Positions 42,964 to 52,685 are shown, counted from the first letter of the stretch. The stretch: DNA of 64,000 nucleotides from Bacteroidota bacterium (GCA_016706595.1 JADJJH010000002.1:1054001-1118000); one strand, 5' to 3'. Made by a program: numbers and translations. Notes: a model not told the origin generated them from the letters alone.

Positions 42964-44256
42964 TTAGCTATACTTCCCTCCAAATCTGCCAAAAGCCTCT
43001 CGGTCAAGGTTTTCACGATGATCTGGATGGGCAATGTCTATTAATGCATACGCACGTTGGCGAAGATTTTTACCAAAAAGATTAGCTATACCATATTCTG
43101 TAATCACATAATGCACATGGGCTCTAGTAGTTACCACACCGGCACCTTGTTTTAAAAATGAAACGATTTTAGATTCACCTTTTGTTGTTACACTTGACAT
43201 TGCGATAATAGGTTTGCCTCCTTCAGATAGCGTTGCACCGCGAATAAAATCCATCTGACCACCAACACCTGAATATTGATAAGTTCCAATTGAATCGGCA
43301 CATACCTGACCGGTAATGTCAATTTCAATGGCGCTATTAATGGCCACCATTTTCGGATTTTTCCCAATCACATAAGCATCATTTACATAATCTGTTTCTA
43401 GAAACGAAACCTGTGGATTATCGTCAACAAAATCATATAGTTCGCGACTACCTATGGCAAATGTCGTGACTGTTTTCTGTCGGTGTTTTTTCTTATTGCG
43501 GTTATTGATAACTCCTTTTTTGATAAGAGTCATTACGCCATCGGAAAACATTTCAGTGTGTACGCCTAAGTTTTTATGACCTCCTAGTTCGTTCATAACG
43601 GCATCTGGAATGGCACCAATACCCATTTGTAGCGTCGAGCAATCTTCGATAATCGATGAACAATACTTGCCAACCTGAATATCTTGTTCAGTTACCATAC
43701 TGGCATAATTTACTAAGGGCAATTCCTGTTTTACCTCTACTAACGCATTTATTTCACTCAGATGAATTAAACCGTCGCCAAGTGTTCGTGGCATTAACGG
43801 ATTAATTTGTGCAATTACATAAGCCGAATTTTTAACAGCCGAACGAGTAATATCTACCGATACGCCCAATGAACAAAAGCCATGTTTGTCTGGAGGTGAT
43901 ACATGTATTAACGCTACATCAAGTTTTAGTAATTTTTGATTAAATAGACGAGGGATTTCACTCAAAAAAACCGGAATATAATCGCCTCTGTCATCATTTA
44001 CCGCTTCACGCGTATTGGCAGATACAAACAAGGAATTTATAAAAAAACTATCCGGGAATTCTGGGTGAAGCAGCTTCATGTCACCAAGTGTTGAAATAGA
44101 AATAATTTCTATTTTTTGCAGTTCAGAGGCACGATTGCCAAGAGCCTCTGTAAGAATTAACGGAGTAGCCGCACTGCCTTGAACAAAGATAATACTTCCT
44201 GATTTTATTTGACTTACAGCTTCGGATGCGGTTACACTAGTAGGATATTTTTTCAT
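42964..44256 (-). CDS. Acetyl-CoA hydrolase/transferase family protein
   Basis: This 430-aa protein belongs to the acetate/butyrate CoA-transferase group (4-hydroxybutyrate CoA-transferase and acetyl-CoA hydrolase type). Signals are GIGAIPDAVMNEL, GVHTEMFSDGVMTLIKKG, and the C-terminal TTKGESKIVSFLKQGAGVVTTRAHVHYVITEYGIANLFGKNLRQRA. The exact CoA donor cannot be read from the sequence. It is a single gene. Confidence 0.9.
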   Translation of the reverse strand: MKKYPTSVTASEAVSQIKSGSIIFVQGSAATPLILTEALGNRASELQKIEIISISTLGDMKLLHPEFPDSFFINSLFVSANTREAVNDDRGDYIPVFLSEIPRLFNQKLLKLDVALIHVSPPDKHGFCSLGVSVDITRSAVKNSAYVIAQINPLMPRTLGDGLIHLSEINALVEVKQELPLVNYASMVTEQDIQVGKYCSSIIEDCSTLQMGIGAIPDAVMNELGGHKNLGVHTEMFSDGVMTLIKKGVINNRNKKKHRQKTVTTFAIGSRELYDFVDDNPQVSFLETDYVNDAYVIGKNPKMVAINSAIEIDITGQVCADSIGTYQYSGVGGQMDFIRGATLSEGGKPIIAMSSVTTKGESKIVSFLKQGAGVVTTRAHVHYVITEYGIANLFGKNLRQRAYALIDIAHPDHRENLDREAFGRFGGKYS

Positions 44257-44719
44257 ACGTTCATTTAAATTTTTCGTTTGTTACATGCTTTATTGTTGAG
44301 TTTACATGATTGCCAGTGAGTAATTACCATGCTTATTTATCAAGCAACACATCAAACATTGCTATTGATGCTAGCAAAAGTAAAGGATTGATATGGGTTA
44401 TGCTTAATTGCTTTGCATTGCAAATCGAAAATAATATAATTGGAGAATCAGTTACCAACTATAGCAAGCAACCAGAACCCTTTTTTGCGAGCTTTCAAGA
44501 GATAATTTATACATAAAACAAGGGGGGGCTTACATTATTCAATGCGTTGTAGTTGAAGTGCCCGAGTAGTTAAAAAATTGATCGCAACCAAGCTAGTTGG
44601 AATTATTTGAGCACTCTTGATTCATACAAGTCCTTATCTTACGATAGATACTTTTGATGATTTTTTGAAAAATATTAGGTGATTTGAAATATATAACGTA
44701 ATGTTACGTTATATAACGT
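44257..44719. other. Intergenic region between divergent CoA-transferase and blaI genes
   Basis: No credible gene is visible; a 68-codon open frame at 44310-44516 looks like chance. A G-run lies at 44522-44528. The right end is the BlaI operator. Control regions for both divergent genes must lie here. Confidence 0.5.
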
Positions 44720-44720
44720 A
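44691..44720. promoter_or_regulatory. Operator palindrome of blaI
   Basis: ATATAACGTAA (44691-44701) and TTACGTTATAT (44704-44714) are a perfect inverted repeat separated by TG. TACGTTATATAACGTA (44705-44720) is a second, overlapping palindrome that reaches the first base of the blaI ATG. BlaI/MecI repressors bind such dyads at their own promoters, so this is the likely autoregulatory site. Confidence 0.8.
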
Positions 44721-45100
44721 TGAAATCAATTACAATTCCTACACTAACAAAAGCAGAAGAGGATATTATGCAAATTATCTGGACATTGGATACATGTATG
44801 GTACTTGATATCATCGACCATTTAGGTGAACCCGACATTCCGCATAGTACCATTTCATCGGTAGTAAGAATTCTTGAAAAAAAAGGATTTGTAAGTCATA
44901 AAGCTTACGGGAAAACCCATGAATATCGACCCTTGATTTCTAAAGACACCTATGCACAAGAAAATGTAAAAAGCTTGCTTACCAAATATTTTAGTGGTTC
45001 ACCTAAACAATTAGTGAGCTTTATGGTTGAGCAAAACAACCTCGACCTGAAAGAGCTAAATTCTATGATGCAATCATTAGCTAAAACTTCAAAAAAATAA
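44720..45100 (+). CDS. BlaI/MecI/CopY-family transcriptional repressor
   Basis: This 126-aa winged-helix repressor has the family pattern LTKAEEDIMQIIWTLDTCMVLDIID, IPHSTISSVVRILEKKGFVSHK and a C-terminal dimer helix. BlaI-type repressors are cleaved when the partner sensor is activated. It is followed two bases after its stop by the M56 sensor. The start codon touches the operator, so the mRNA leader must be very short or start elsewhere. Confidence 0.93.
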   Translation: MKSITIPTLTKAEEDIMQIIWTLDTCMVLDIIDHLGEPDIPHSTISSVVRILEKKGFVSHKAYGKTHEYRPLISKDTYAQENVKSLLTKYFSGSPKQLVSFMVEQNNLDLKELNSMMQSLAKTSKK

Positions 45101-45102
45101 TT

Positions 45103-46653
45103 ATGCTACAATATCTAATTAATATCAGCATTATTTGGATTGCCTGTTTGTTTGTTTTTGAATTGCTATTTCGCAAAGAGAGCTTTCATCAGTACAATCG
45201 ATTCTTTTTAGTGAGTAGTTTACTGCTCGGACTTCTTCTTCCACTAGCAAATTTTAATACTCTAGTTGCAGCTAATACGCTAGCCTTACCTCAACCCACT
45301 CGCCAACTTGTTGAAATTAAAAATGCCATACAAGTAAGTGAAATTTCAACACCTGCGCTTAGTAGCAATTATTCAATTGAAACCATACTATGGGTCATTT
45401 ATCTTGCTGGGGTATTCATTGGCATCTTATTCATCGCATTAGAAATCATAAAACTTATTGGGTTATACAAATCCGGAATTAAAAGCACAGAATCCCAATG
45501 CACCATTATTGAAACAGGACAAAATCATGCCCCATTCTCTTTTTTCCATTTGGTTTTTATTAGAAGCCGACAAGATTACAACAATGCCCAATGGTTATTA
45601 CTTATCACACACGAAAAAGAACATAGCAAACAATTACATTGTTTAGACAACCTTTTCTTAATTCTACTGCGCATCATATTTTGGTTCCACCCCCTTCCAC
45701 ATATCTATTTTAATCGACTTCGAATGGTACACGAATTTCAAGCCGACCAAATTAATGCTAACGACAACTTAGCGTATGGCATATTTTTAATCGAACAAAA
45801 TCTTTTACAGGGCGCACCGATACTTGCACATTCAATAAATTATTCACCATTAAAAACTAGAATTACCATGCTTACAAAAAAAAGAAGTACATCAGTCAAG
45901 CTCATAAAATACCTTAGCATTATACCACTTGCCATAATGTTAGTAGTGTGTTGTACAAAAAGCGCTCACTCTATTCAAGATGTAACCTCCTCTTCTTCTG
46001 ACCCTTCTAACAAAAAAGTAATTTTTAAAGGGAATGAAATCACATTTGGCGAAATAAAAGTCATCCCATTCCAATATCAAAAAGTTATTTCAGAGCAAAA
46101 AAAGGCCTTCATGAATACCAGCCTTCCCGATTCGGTATTGCTAGAAGATTGGGCTACTAAAAAATTGATTATGACCGCAGTAGAAAAAGACATCATGCCT
46201 ATAGCTATAAACGGACAACCGATAATTGGTAACGAATCACAATATTTTATGCCTCATGTGGATACTAAGTATAGCATGCCAATTGTATTAGGGCCAGAAA
46301 TTGATCCAGAAGCTTATCTTTTCACAAAACTTAATGACCAATTAAATAAACTTGAGGATGGTACCTATGTTTTACATGTAGACAGACTGGTAATTGATAC
46401 GAAGGGAATGGTGGCCTATTACGAAAATCCTGGGTTTGATTTATTTATGGGTTCTAGTGAAAAACTGCCGGTAATTAAAGATGAAATTAAACAAGGAGTT
46501 GAACAAAAAATGATTGAATTATTGAACGGGTCATTGCAATGCAAACCTGCTCACAAAAATGGCAAGCCCTTGAATGTTCGCTTACCCTTAAACAAATATC
46601 AAATCAACGTAAAAGGTCATATGGCTAAACTCGTTGAAAGGGCAGGATGTTAA
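45103..46653 (+). CDS. M56-family (BlaR1-like) membrane metallopeptidase sensor
   Basis: This 516-aa protein has four membrane segments (about residues 4-20, 36-50, 95-118 and 265-283). The zinc site ITHEKEHSKQLHCLDN near residue 167 is followed by VHEFQADQI with the third ligand. BlaR1-type proteins sense a signal outside and cleave the repressor inside. The C-terminal 230 residues, outside the membrane, are not a penicillin-binding domain and resemble no family I can name, so the signal is unlikely to be a beta-lactam. It forms an operon with the BlaI gene. Confidence 0.9.
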   Translation: MLQYLINISIIWIACLFVFELLFRKESFHQYNRFFLVSSLLLGLLLPLANFNTLVAANTLALPQPTRQLVEIKNAIQVSEISTPALSSNYSIETILWVIYLAGVFIGILFIALEIIKLIGLYKSGIKSTESQCTIIETGQNHAPFSFFHLVFIRSRQDYNNAQWLLLITHEKEHSKQLHCLDNLFLILLRIIFWFHPLPHIYFNRLRMVHEFQADQINANDNLAYGIFLIEQNLLQGAPILAHSINYSPLKTRITMLTKKRSTSVKLIKYLSIIPLAIMLVVCCTKSAHSIQDVTSSSSDPSNKKVIFKGNEITFGEIKVIPFQYQKVISEQKKAFMNTSLPDSVLLEDWATKKLIMTAVEKDIMPIAINGQPIIGNESQYFMPHVDTKYSMPIVLGPEIDPEAYLFTKLNDQLNKLEDGTYVLHVDRLVIDTKGMVAYYENPGFDLFMGSSEKLPVIKDEIKQGVEQKMIELLNGSLQCKPAHKNGKPLNVRLPLNKYQINVKGHMAKLVERAGC

Positions 46654-46914
46654 TTATAAAAAGAAAATCAGAATGGGAAACACTGCTTTCACTCTGTTTC
46701 TCAATCTGATTCTAAAGTGACCTCGAAGGGATTACGTATTTAAAACTCTAAAAAACTGTATCCCGCTCAAATGCTCTAAAATAGGCACTTTAGTATTTTC
46801 ATTGACTTAATGAAAAGTACTAAAAGTTCATAGAATGTGGAAATTGTTTACCCCAATGTTTACCCCACTTTTCAATTTTTGGTATACTTTCATATTAGAA
46901 TTAAATTCTTAGCA
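46654..46914. other. Intergenic region: hairpin after M56 gene and integrase control region
   Basis: AATCAGAATGGGAAAC and GTTTCTCAATCTGATT (about 46667-46712) form a hairpin that may end the bla-like operon, without a T-run. AGTATTTTCATT and AATGAAAAGTACT (46793-46822) form a second dyad. TGTTTACCCC occurs twice with a 12-base period at 46845-46866, just before the integrase. These could be integrase binding sites or an attachment site. Confidence 0.45.
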
Positions 46915-48123
46915 ATGGCAAGTGTATCAACAGTTTACAGGAAAGATAAACTTAATAAAAATGACGAAGCTCCTATACATTTTCGAATCATAAAAGACAG
47001 AAAGATTACCTATATATCATCAGGTATCATGTTAGCATCAGATTTGTGGGATGATAAAAATAACCGAATAAAATCTAAACATCCCAATAGCGCTAGATTT
47101 AACTCCTTCCTATCTAATAAATTTACTGAATTACAAGATGAAGTCTTTGGTCATGATACCATGCAAAAGTCTTTAACAAGCCGGCAGTTGCGAGACAAAA
47201 TTTATGGTAAAAAGCCTACAGATTTTTTCGTGTTCGCTGATGAAGCAAATGAAATTTATTTGAACGAAGGCAAAATTGGTACGTATGATAAACAACGTTC
47301 TATTATTACTAAATTACGTGAGTATATTAAAAATGGATCCATTGCCTTTCAGGATATAACCCCTGAATTTCTATTGAAATATGAAAGCTATTTAAAATCG
47401 GTACATAAAAATTCAATTAATACAGTTCATAAGGATATGAAATTTATCCGAAAACTATTTAACGATGCCATACGAATAGACCTGATAGATAATAGTGTTA
47501 ACCCTTTCAATAAGTACAAATTAAAATTAGAGAAAACTCAAAGAAGCTATCTTAACGAAATAGAACTTTTGCAAATAGAACAGTTAAAAATAACACCAGG
47601 TACAAAAATGGATTTACATAGGGATATGTTCATTTTTGCAGCCTACGCTGGTGGGCTAAGAGTATCAGATATATTATTACTAAAGTGGAAAGATTTTGAT
47701 GGTACAAAAATAAATTTCACGATAATGAAAACTGGAACTCAACTATCAATTAGAGTTCCCAACAAAGCAATTGAAATAATAAATAAATACAAGCCCAAGA
47801 AGCCTAATACAAAGCAGTTCATTTTCCCCATGTTGCCAAATGAATTAGATTTAAAAAATCTAAGAGAACTAGATACTGCTATAAGCAGAGCAACTGCATA
47901 TATTAACAAGAACCTTAAACTAATAGCTAGTAAAGCTGAAATTGAAAAGAATGTTAGCTTTCATATCAGCAGGCATACTTGGGCAACCAGAGCATTATTA
48001 AAAGGCATTAGCATAGACAAGGTTTCAAAGTTAATGGGACATGCGGCTATAAAAGAAACACAAATTTATGCGAAAATTGTAAGCTCTGAATTAGATAAAG
48101 CAATGGAGGTGTTCAATGAGTAA
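46915..48123 (+). CDS. Tyrosine recombinase (integrase) of a mobile island
   Basis: This 402-aa site-specific integrase has an Arm/SAM-like N-terminal part (STVYRKDKLNKNDEAPIHFRI; FADEANEIYLNEGKIGTYDKQ) and a catalytic domain. The catalytic residues are seen as R in AGGLRVSD, the HxxR in HISRHTWATR, His in LMGHAAIKETQ, and the Tyr in IYAKI. The ATG at 46915 (MASVSTVYRK) gives the normal start for Bacteroidota element integrases. It marks the left end of an island and overlaps the next gene by eight bases. Confidence 0.93.
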   Translation: MASVSTVYRKDKLNKNDEAPIHFRIIKDRKITYISSGIMLASDLWDDKNNRIKSKHPNSARFNSFLSNKFTELQDEVFGHDTMQKSLTSRQLRDKIYGKKPTDFFVFADEANEIYLNEGKIGTYDKQRSIITKLREYIKNGSIAFQDITPEFLLKYESYLKSVHKNSINTVHKDMKFIRKLFNDAIRIDLIDNSVNPFNKYKLKLEKTQRSYLNEIELLQIEQLKITPGTKMDLHRDMFIFAAYAGGLRVSDILLLKWKDFDGTKINFTIMKTGTQLSIRVPNKAIEIINKYKPKKPNTKQFIFPMLPNELDLKNLRELDTAISRATAYINKNLKLIASKAEIEKNVSFHISRHTWATRALLKGISIDKVSKLMGHAAIKETQIYAKIVSSELDKAMEVFNE

Positions 48124-49174
48124 AATAACTACTTATATTGAATTCTTAAGCAAGTGGCTTGTTATTTACACTGTTGATGCTTTAGAGCACCCATTTGGTT
48201 CTGAACCGAATAATTCTGGCGATGTATTTGAAGAAATTGATTGGAAATGTCAAACAATAAACGGCTACTCTTTAAATGCGTTTAGCCATAAACTCCAGGA
48301 GTTCGATAATGAGATTTTAAAATTTGAGAAAGCAATCAAATTAGAACCAATAACAATTCCACAAGGATACTCGATATTTGAAATCATACTAGCTAAGGAA
48401 AATGCTACCATTTTAAAAAATAAAATTGAATCAATTAGGGTCAAAAAACCGAATCCGCTTCAAACAGAAATGGAGTGCATATGGAGATTTAAAGGCGATG
48501 ATATCCTCAGTATCGGTCAAGTATATTTTGATGATTATGAAATTCAACATTCGGGCCGATGGGACAATTTGCTTAACTTTTCAGAAGAATTTCTGACTTT
48601 ATTTATCTATCCGCTGTATGCAGATTTGGAGAAATTAATTCCAACATTAAGCGTCCTAATTGCTACATCTGCTAATGCACCATATTCTTTACCGGCATCT
48701 ACAAGTGAGAAAAACAATGAGTCAAAAAAAATGTCCAAGAAAGACAACTTAAATGGGGGGCAACTTATATTTCAATCTGACTTCTTTTCGAACAATAGTG
48801 TAGTTTCAACGCTTAAAGATTTTTTAGTTGGCGAAGGAAAGTTTATTTCGATAGAATCATCAGGAGATTTCTCAAAAATATTTTCAAATTCAAAAACTAT
48901 TGGGCTTGTTGCTAAGTTGAGTTGGGAAAAATCAAAATCCCAATTAAGGTATTTTCTTAAAGAACTTAGTAAAATTTTTGAATTAGACAAAAGTGATAAT
49001 GAAATGTACCAGATTGCAGAATGCTGTTTTCTCGTAAAAGGAACGGCAATCCCTTTTACTACAACTTTCCCAAATGGACATAATACTTCAAGTAAAGCAA
49101 GTCAAATTAAAATTGACGGAATTCTTGCCATGGCAAAGGAGCAATTTTCGGCTAAGAGTAAAAAAATAAAATAA
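48116..49174 (+). CDS. Island protein of unknown function
   Basis: This 352-aa protein follows the integrase with an eight-base overlap, so it is likely cotranslated. It has no signal peptide or membrane segment. The middle (residues about 190-215) is a Ser/Lys-rich linker. The C-terminal part resembles small conserved domains near Bacteroidota integrases, with WEKSKSQLRYFLKELSKIFEL and the Cys pair AECCFLVKG. I cannot assign a function. Confidence 0.65.
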   Translation: MSKITTYIEFLSKWLVIYTVDALEHPFGSEPNNSGDVFEEIDWKCQTINGYSLNAFSHKLQEFDNEILKFEKAIKLEPITIPQGYSIFEIILAKENATILKNKIESIRVKKPNPLQTEMECIWRFKGDDILSIGQVYFDDYEIQHSGRWDNLLNFSEEFLTLFIYPLYADLEKLIPTLSVLIATSANAPYSLPASTSEKNNESKKMSKKDNLNGGQLIFQSDFFSNNSVVSTLKDFLVGEGKFISIESSGDFSKIFSNSKTIGLVAKLSWEKSKSQLRYFLKELSKIFELDKSDNEMYQIAECCFLVKGTAIPFTTTFPNGHNTSSKASQIKIDGILAMAKEQFSAKSKKIK

Positions 49175-49322
49175 TTTTCCAGCCCAAGAAAACACGAAAT
49201 CCTAGCACAAAGCTCATTTCAGCATAAAAGAGTGATCAAACTTTCGGCTAACTTTCGGCAACTATTTAACAAAACAAAACTCAGTGTTTTACGATACGAC
49301 CTTGCACTCAAAATCGTAAAAC

Positions 49323-49622
49323 ATGGAAAATAAATTAATCGTGCTAACTGAAGTGGCTTACAAGAATCTGAGTGACAAACTAGATTCAATAATCCAAACA
49401 GTTGGAGTAAACAATTCAACACCAAAAGATGATTGGCTTTCGAATGATCAAGTGATGGAGCTCCTTAAAGTCTCAAAATCAACACTACAAACTTATCGGG
49501 ACAAAGGCGTCATACCCTTCAGTCAAATAGGTCGTAAGATTATCTACAAAAAAACTGAAGTGGCATTAGCCATTGAGAGATTTAAGGTTCCAGCTTACCG
49601 CATATCAAAAAGTAAATCTTAA
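49323..49622 (+). CDS. Helix-turn-helix (excisionase-like) protein
   Basis: This 99-aa protein has the MerR/excisionase-type winged helix WLSNDQVMELLKVSKSTLQTYRDKGVIPFSQIGRKIIYKKTEV in its second half. Such proteins in Bacteroidota mobile elements act as directionality factors or regulators. It precedes the VapE-like gene. Confidence 0.85.
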   Translation: MENKLIVLTEVAYKNLSDKLDSIIQTVGVNNSTPKDDWLSNDQVMELLKVSKSTLQTYRDKGVIPFSQIGRKIIYKKTEVALAIERFKVPAYRISKSKS

Positions 49623-49657
49623 CCTATTCAGTAACCATAAACTCTATTAAATAAAAA

Positions 49658-49686
49658 TCCCCTCGGTCCTGGCAGATTCAAGGGGA
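49658..49686. other. Hairpin between HTH and VapE-like genes
   Basis: TCCCCT (49658-49663) pairs with AGGGGA (49681-49686) across a 17-base loop. No T-run follows on the plus strand; on the minus strand a T-rich stretch follows. It lies just before the VapE-like start codon. Confidence 0.45.
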
Positions 49687-49700
49687 ACAAAAAATAAAAC

Positions 49701-50969
49701 ATGACAAATATAAATAAATTTCAGCTGAATAAACTGATGTACCCAATAAAAAAAGAAAAATTCGTTAAGAACAAAGACGGAATTGTTGAAGTTCCTGATG
49801 AAGCCAAAGCTATTAGTTACCTAAATGAAAGTTATGATTTCAGGTATAATGAGGTTCTTTCACGAGTGGAGCTAAAAAAAATCAACTCAGAAGAATGGAA
49901 ATTAATTGAGGATCAAGACTTGAATACTTTCAACATAGAAATTAAGGCTAAAGGAATATGCATTGCTAAAGACTATTTAAGAACATTTTTTGATTCTCGA
50001 TTTGTAAAACCATTTCATCCATTTAAAAACTTTTTCGACTCACTCCCTCCTTGGGATGGGAAAACAGACTATATACAACAACTAGCAGATTCGGTTACTA
50101 CTACGAACACGATTCTTTGGTACCAATATCTTATCAAATGGTTAGTGGGCACATGCAGATGTGCAATTGACCCGGAGTATAGCAATGACTATTCATTAGT
50201 ATTGCTTGGTGGTCAAGGTATTGGCAAAACACGTTGGATTCAAGCTCTAATTCCTTTAGAACTTAGAACCTACTTTTATTCAGGCGCGATAAATTTTAAT
50301 GATAAAGATTCAATACGTCGCTTAGCGTCAGGATTCGTAATTTTTATTGATGAAATCGATTCGTACTCGCGAACTGAAATCCCAAAGTTGAAAGCTTTAA
50401 TGACTCAACCTAATGTACTTTATCGTAAGGCTTATGGTGTGTTTGAGAATCATTATGCAAGGACTTCCAGTTTTGTTGCTGCTACAAATAATCCCAAATA
50501 TTTAACTGATAATACTGGAAATCGGAGGTTTCTCACTGTTGAGGTAATAAACGCTAATTTCAAGCATCAAATCGATATGAATTTGGTCTATGCCCAGGTT
50601 TACGCTTTAGCTAATGACGAATCATTCATCTCGTACTTCAACTCAGAAGAAACCGAATTAATTCAGCGTGAGAATAAAAATTTTCAGTATCAAACTGAGT
50701 TACAGATATTACTTGAAGAGATGTTTGCAATCCCAAAGCAAGGTGATTCAACTGCGGTATTCATGATGCCTAACCAAATTAAAAAATACCTTGAGCAAGA
50801 AATGAATGGGGAGAATTTCGATATAAATTTGATTGGTAAAACTTTAATTCGACTTGGATTCAAAAGGGTTTCAAACGGATCAGGCAATAGCAGACGAAAC
50901 GGATACTTTGTGAAAATTAGAAATCCAAAATCAATTGAAATGCGAACTGCTATTCCAGATGAAGTTTAA
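49701..50969 (+). CDS. VapE-like (virulence-associated E) P-loop ATPase
   Basis: This 422-aa protein belongs to the VapE/DUF3874 helicase-like family found in phages, satellites and plasmids, where it often acts in element replication. Family features are FFDSLPPWDGKTDYIQQLAD, the Walker A LLGGQGIGKTRWIQ near residue 175, Walker B FVIFIDEIDSYSR, and VAATNNPKYLTDNTGNRRF, the sensor 1-arginine region. The C-terminus is a winged-helix-like tail. The context (integrase and HTH genes) fits a satellite-type island. Confidence 0.9.
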   Translation: MTNINKFQLNKLMYPIKKEKFVKNKDGIVEVPDEAKAISYLNESYDFRYNEVLSRVELKKINSEEWKLIEDQDLNTFNIEIKAKGICIAKDYLRTFFDSRFVKPFHPFKNFFDSLPPWDGKTDYIQQLADSVTTTNTILWYQYLIKWLVGTCRCAIDPEYSNDYSLVLLGGQGIGKTRWIQALIPLELRTYFYSGAINFNDKDSIRRLASGFVIFIDEIDSYSRTEIPKLKALMTQPNVLYRKAYGVFENHYARTSSFVAATNNPKYLTDNTGNRRFLTVEVINANFKHQIDMNLVYAQVYALANDESFISYFNSEETELIQRENKNFQYQTELQILLEEMFAIPKQGDSTAVFMMPNQIKKYLEQEMNGENFDINLIGKTLIRLGFKRVSNGSGNSRRNGYFVKIRNPKSIEMRTAIPDEV

Positions 50970-51089
50970 CATTTTAATTTTACTATTAATCATTTGATTT
51001 TAGACTAGCTAAAAGTTTCGGAAACCTGTGTTTCATGTCTAAATTGTTTCAGTTGGCAAACATAGTTTTACACTCTAAACGAAATTAAA

Positions 51090-51383
51090 ATGACCCATAA
51101 AATCGAAACACAACTGGAGGCAATCCAAGCCTTCATAAGCCAACAAAGATTGTCCCAAAAGGAAATCTTAACGTTGGCAGAGGCTGCGGCCTATACCGGG
51201 CTCTCAAAGAGCTTCCTGTATAAGAAAACTTCAAAAAGAGAGGTTACATTTTACAAATTGGAACAGAAATTAATCTACTTCAAAAAGACAGATCTAGATC
51301 AGTATCTACTATCAAACAGACAAGCACCAGTTTCTGAAATCGCAGATAGTTTATTTAATTCTAAAAATACCAAAGTTAGCTAG
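51090..51383 (+). CDS. Helix-turn-helix (excisionase family) DNA-binding protein
   Basis: This 97-aa protein has the excisionase-type motif LTLAEAAAYTGLSKSFLYKKTSKREVTFYKLEQKLIYFKKTDLDQYL. An N-terminal Gln-rich helix precedes it. Two such proteins in one island suggest one excisionase and one regulator. Which is which cannot be told. Confidence 0.85.
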   Translation: MTHKIETQLEAIQAFISQQRLSQKEILTLAEAAAYTGLSKSFLYKKTSKREVTFYKLEQKLIYFKKTDLDQYLLSNRQAPVSEIADSLFNSKNTKVS

Positions 51384-51637
51384 TAGTGAATTACCACTTT
51401 AAGAAGCTCAGAGTATATCATGCTAAATTAGTTTGCATGGGTAAGCATTTAGCGGTACTTCATAAATCATTGATAGAGTTATGCATTCAATTTAGACATA
51501 GAATAATACTATCTATGCAAATATCAAACCTTAAACCCTTTACAGTAAAGCGTTACAGAAGAATAGCAATGTACATTATTGTACAAACAAACTACATTTT
51601 ATTGCACTTTTTTGTACACTAAAAAAAAATATAACAA

Positions 51638-52201
51638 ATGGAAAAATCTAACAAAATAGATGATAATATTTTACAACTTTGGCGGAATGCCGAAGCACGA
51701 AATCTGACATTAAATCTAGGAAATAACTACCTCAAAAATGGGAATTATCAAAATGAGAAATCGGGCAATGGAAAAATTAAAATACCGCAAAAAATTATAG
51801 TCGTATCTCATAATCTTTTTAAAGATTTAAATGCCTCTGAAAAAAAGATTGTATTAAAAATAATCCCCGAGCTAAAGACAAATAATGCATTTTGGCTATT
51901 TAATTACCGTGAGAAAAAAGGCCGTGATGAGCGAGCGATACTAATGCTCAGAAAGAAAAAAATATTGTTGAACACTGGTTATCCGCAACTTCATATTGTA
52001 AATCCATTTGCGCTTCGAAATGGTAGCCTTCCGAATGTGATTGCCTGTACAAGCAAATTGAGCAAAAAAAGATTAAATGGTATTAATTTTACCCAACTAA
52101 TAACTAATCAAAGACCACCAGAAAACTATTCAATCGATGAATTAGGTTATGACGAAATGGCTACATTTGACAAGTCATTAGCTGACCCATTTTTTAAATA
52201 A
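51638..52201 (+). CDS. Island protein of unknown function
   Basis: This 187-aa basic protein has no signal and no recognised motif; a central stretch is KIPQKIIVVSHNLFKDLN. It uses the codon and base composition of its neighbours. It ends the rightward half of the island; the next genes run leftward. The gap before it (51384-51637) carries only a weak open frame that I reject. Confidence 0.55.
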   Translation: MEKSNKIDDNILQLWRNAEARNLTLNLGNNYLKNGNYQNEKSGNGKIKIPQKIIVVSHNLFKDLNASEKKIVLKIIPELKTNNAFWLFNYREKKGRDERAILMLRKKKILLNTGYPQLHIVNPFALRNGSLPNVIACTSKLSKKRLNGINFTQLITNQRPPENYSIDELGYDEMATFDKSLADPFFK

Positions 52202-52380
52202 TAGTAATATAAGATGCTTTATTTAGTACTCCTGAAGCTACCTATTTGTAGCTCTAGGAGTACTTGAATATTAGCCGTACGTTACAGCTATTTTATCAGT
52301 GGTTTTTAATTAAGGAGAAAAACCATCTCACAAAATCCAAACAGTGTTTGGCAAAAAATACAGCATAACTCCCGGTTAAT

Positions 52381-52614
52381 CTAGAAGACTATATCTAAAA
52401 TAAAGTTCTGATGGTAGTATGGCTTTGAATTTATCAAGTATACTATTTCATCACGTTCAGTAGTGAGTACCTCTTCCACGATATAGACCTGTTTGTGTGT
52501 CTTCTCAGTTCCGCGAACAAAAACTTTAAATGGTACTTCGACCTTTTTAAGCAGACCGGCTGAGTTGACAACTAAGATTGATTTGTGGTCGATAAAATTA
52601 ACTTTGTGGTCCAT
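52381..52614 (-). CDS. Small island protein of unknown function
   Basis: This 77-aa protein begins MDHKVNFIDHKSILVV at 52614 and has a strand-rich pattern (VPFKVFVRGTEKTHKQVYIVEEVLT). The frame extends upstream to 52689 but would read through the terminator hairpin. It lies downstream of that terminator on the same strand, so it may be read only by readthrough or from its own promoter. Confidence 0.5.
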   Translation of the reverse strand: MDHKVNFIDHKSILVVNSAGLLKKVEVPFKVFVRGTEKTHKQVYIVEEVLTTERDEIVYLINSKPYYHQNFILDIVF

Positions 52615-52635
52615 GTTTACACTATTACAAGATGA

Positions 52636-52666
52636 AGAAAAAAGTCCCGGATATTTCACCGGGACT
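52636..52666 (-). terminator. Rho-independent terminator after DUF3871 gene (minus strand)
   Basis: On the minus strand AGTCCCGG and CCGGGACT form a perfect 8-bp stem with an 8-base loop, followed by six Ts (plus-strand A-run 52637-52643). It ends the leftward operon of the ATPase and DUF3871 genes. Confidence 0.85.
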
Positions 52667-52685
52667 AACCTTAAACAAAGCGGCA

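Noticed and set aside
42964..44256. The acetyl-CoA hydrolase/transferase as the missing scoB partner
   Set aside because: It is a full single-chain CoA-transferase family protein with different motifs, not a ScoB-type beta subunit.
44310..44516. 68-codon open frame on the plus strand between the CoA-transferase and blaI genes
   Set aside because: It starts at TTG, has no family resemblance, low-complexity composition, and lies where divergent promoters are expected.
51386..51622. 78-codon open frame after the second HTH gene
   Set aside because: It has a GTG start three bases after the previous stop but an odd composition (many H, R, I, Y) and no recognisable domain; probably chance.
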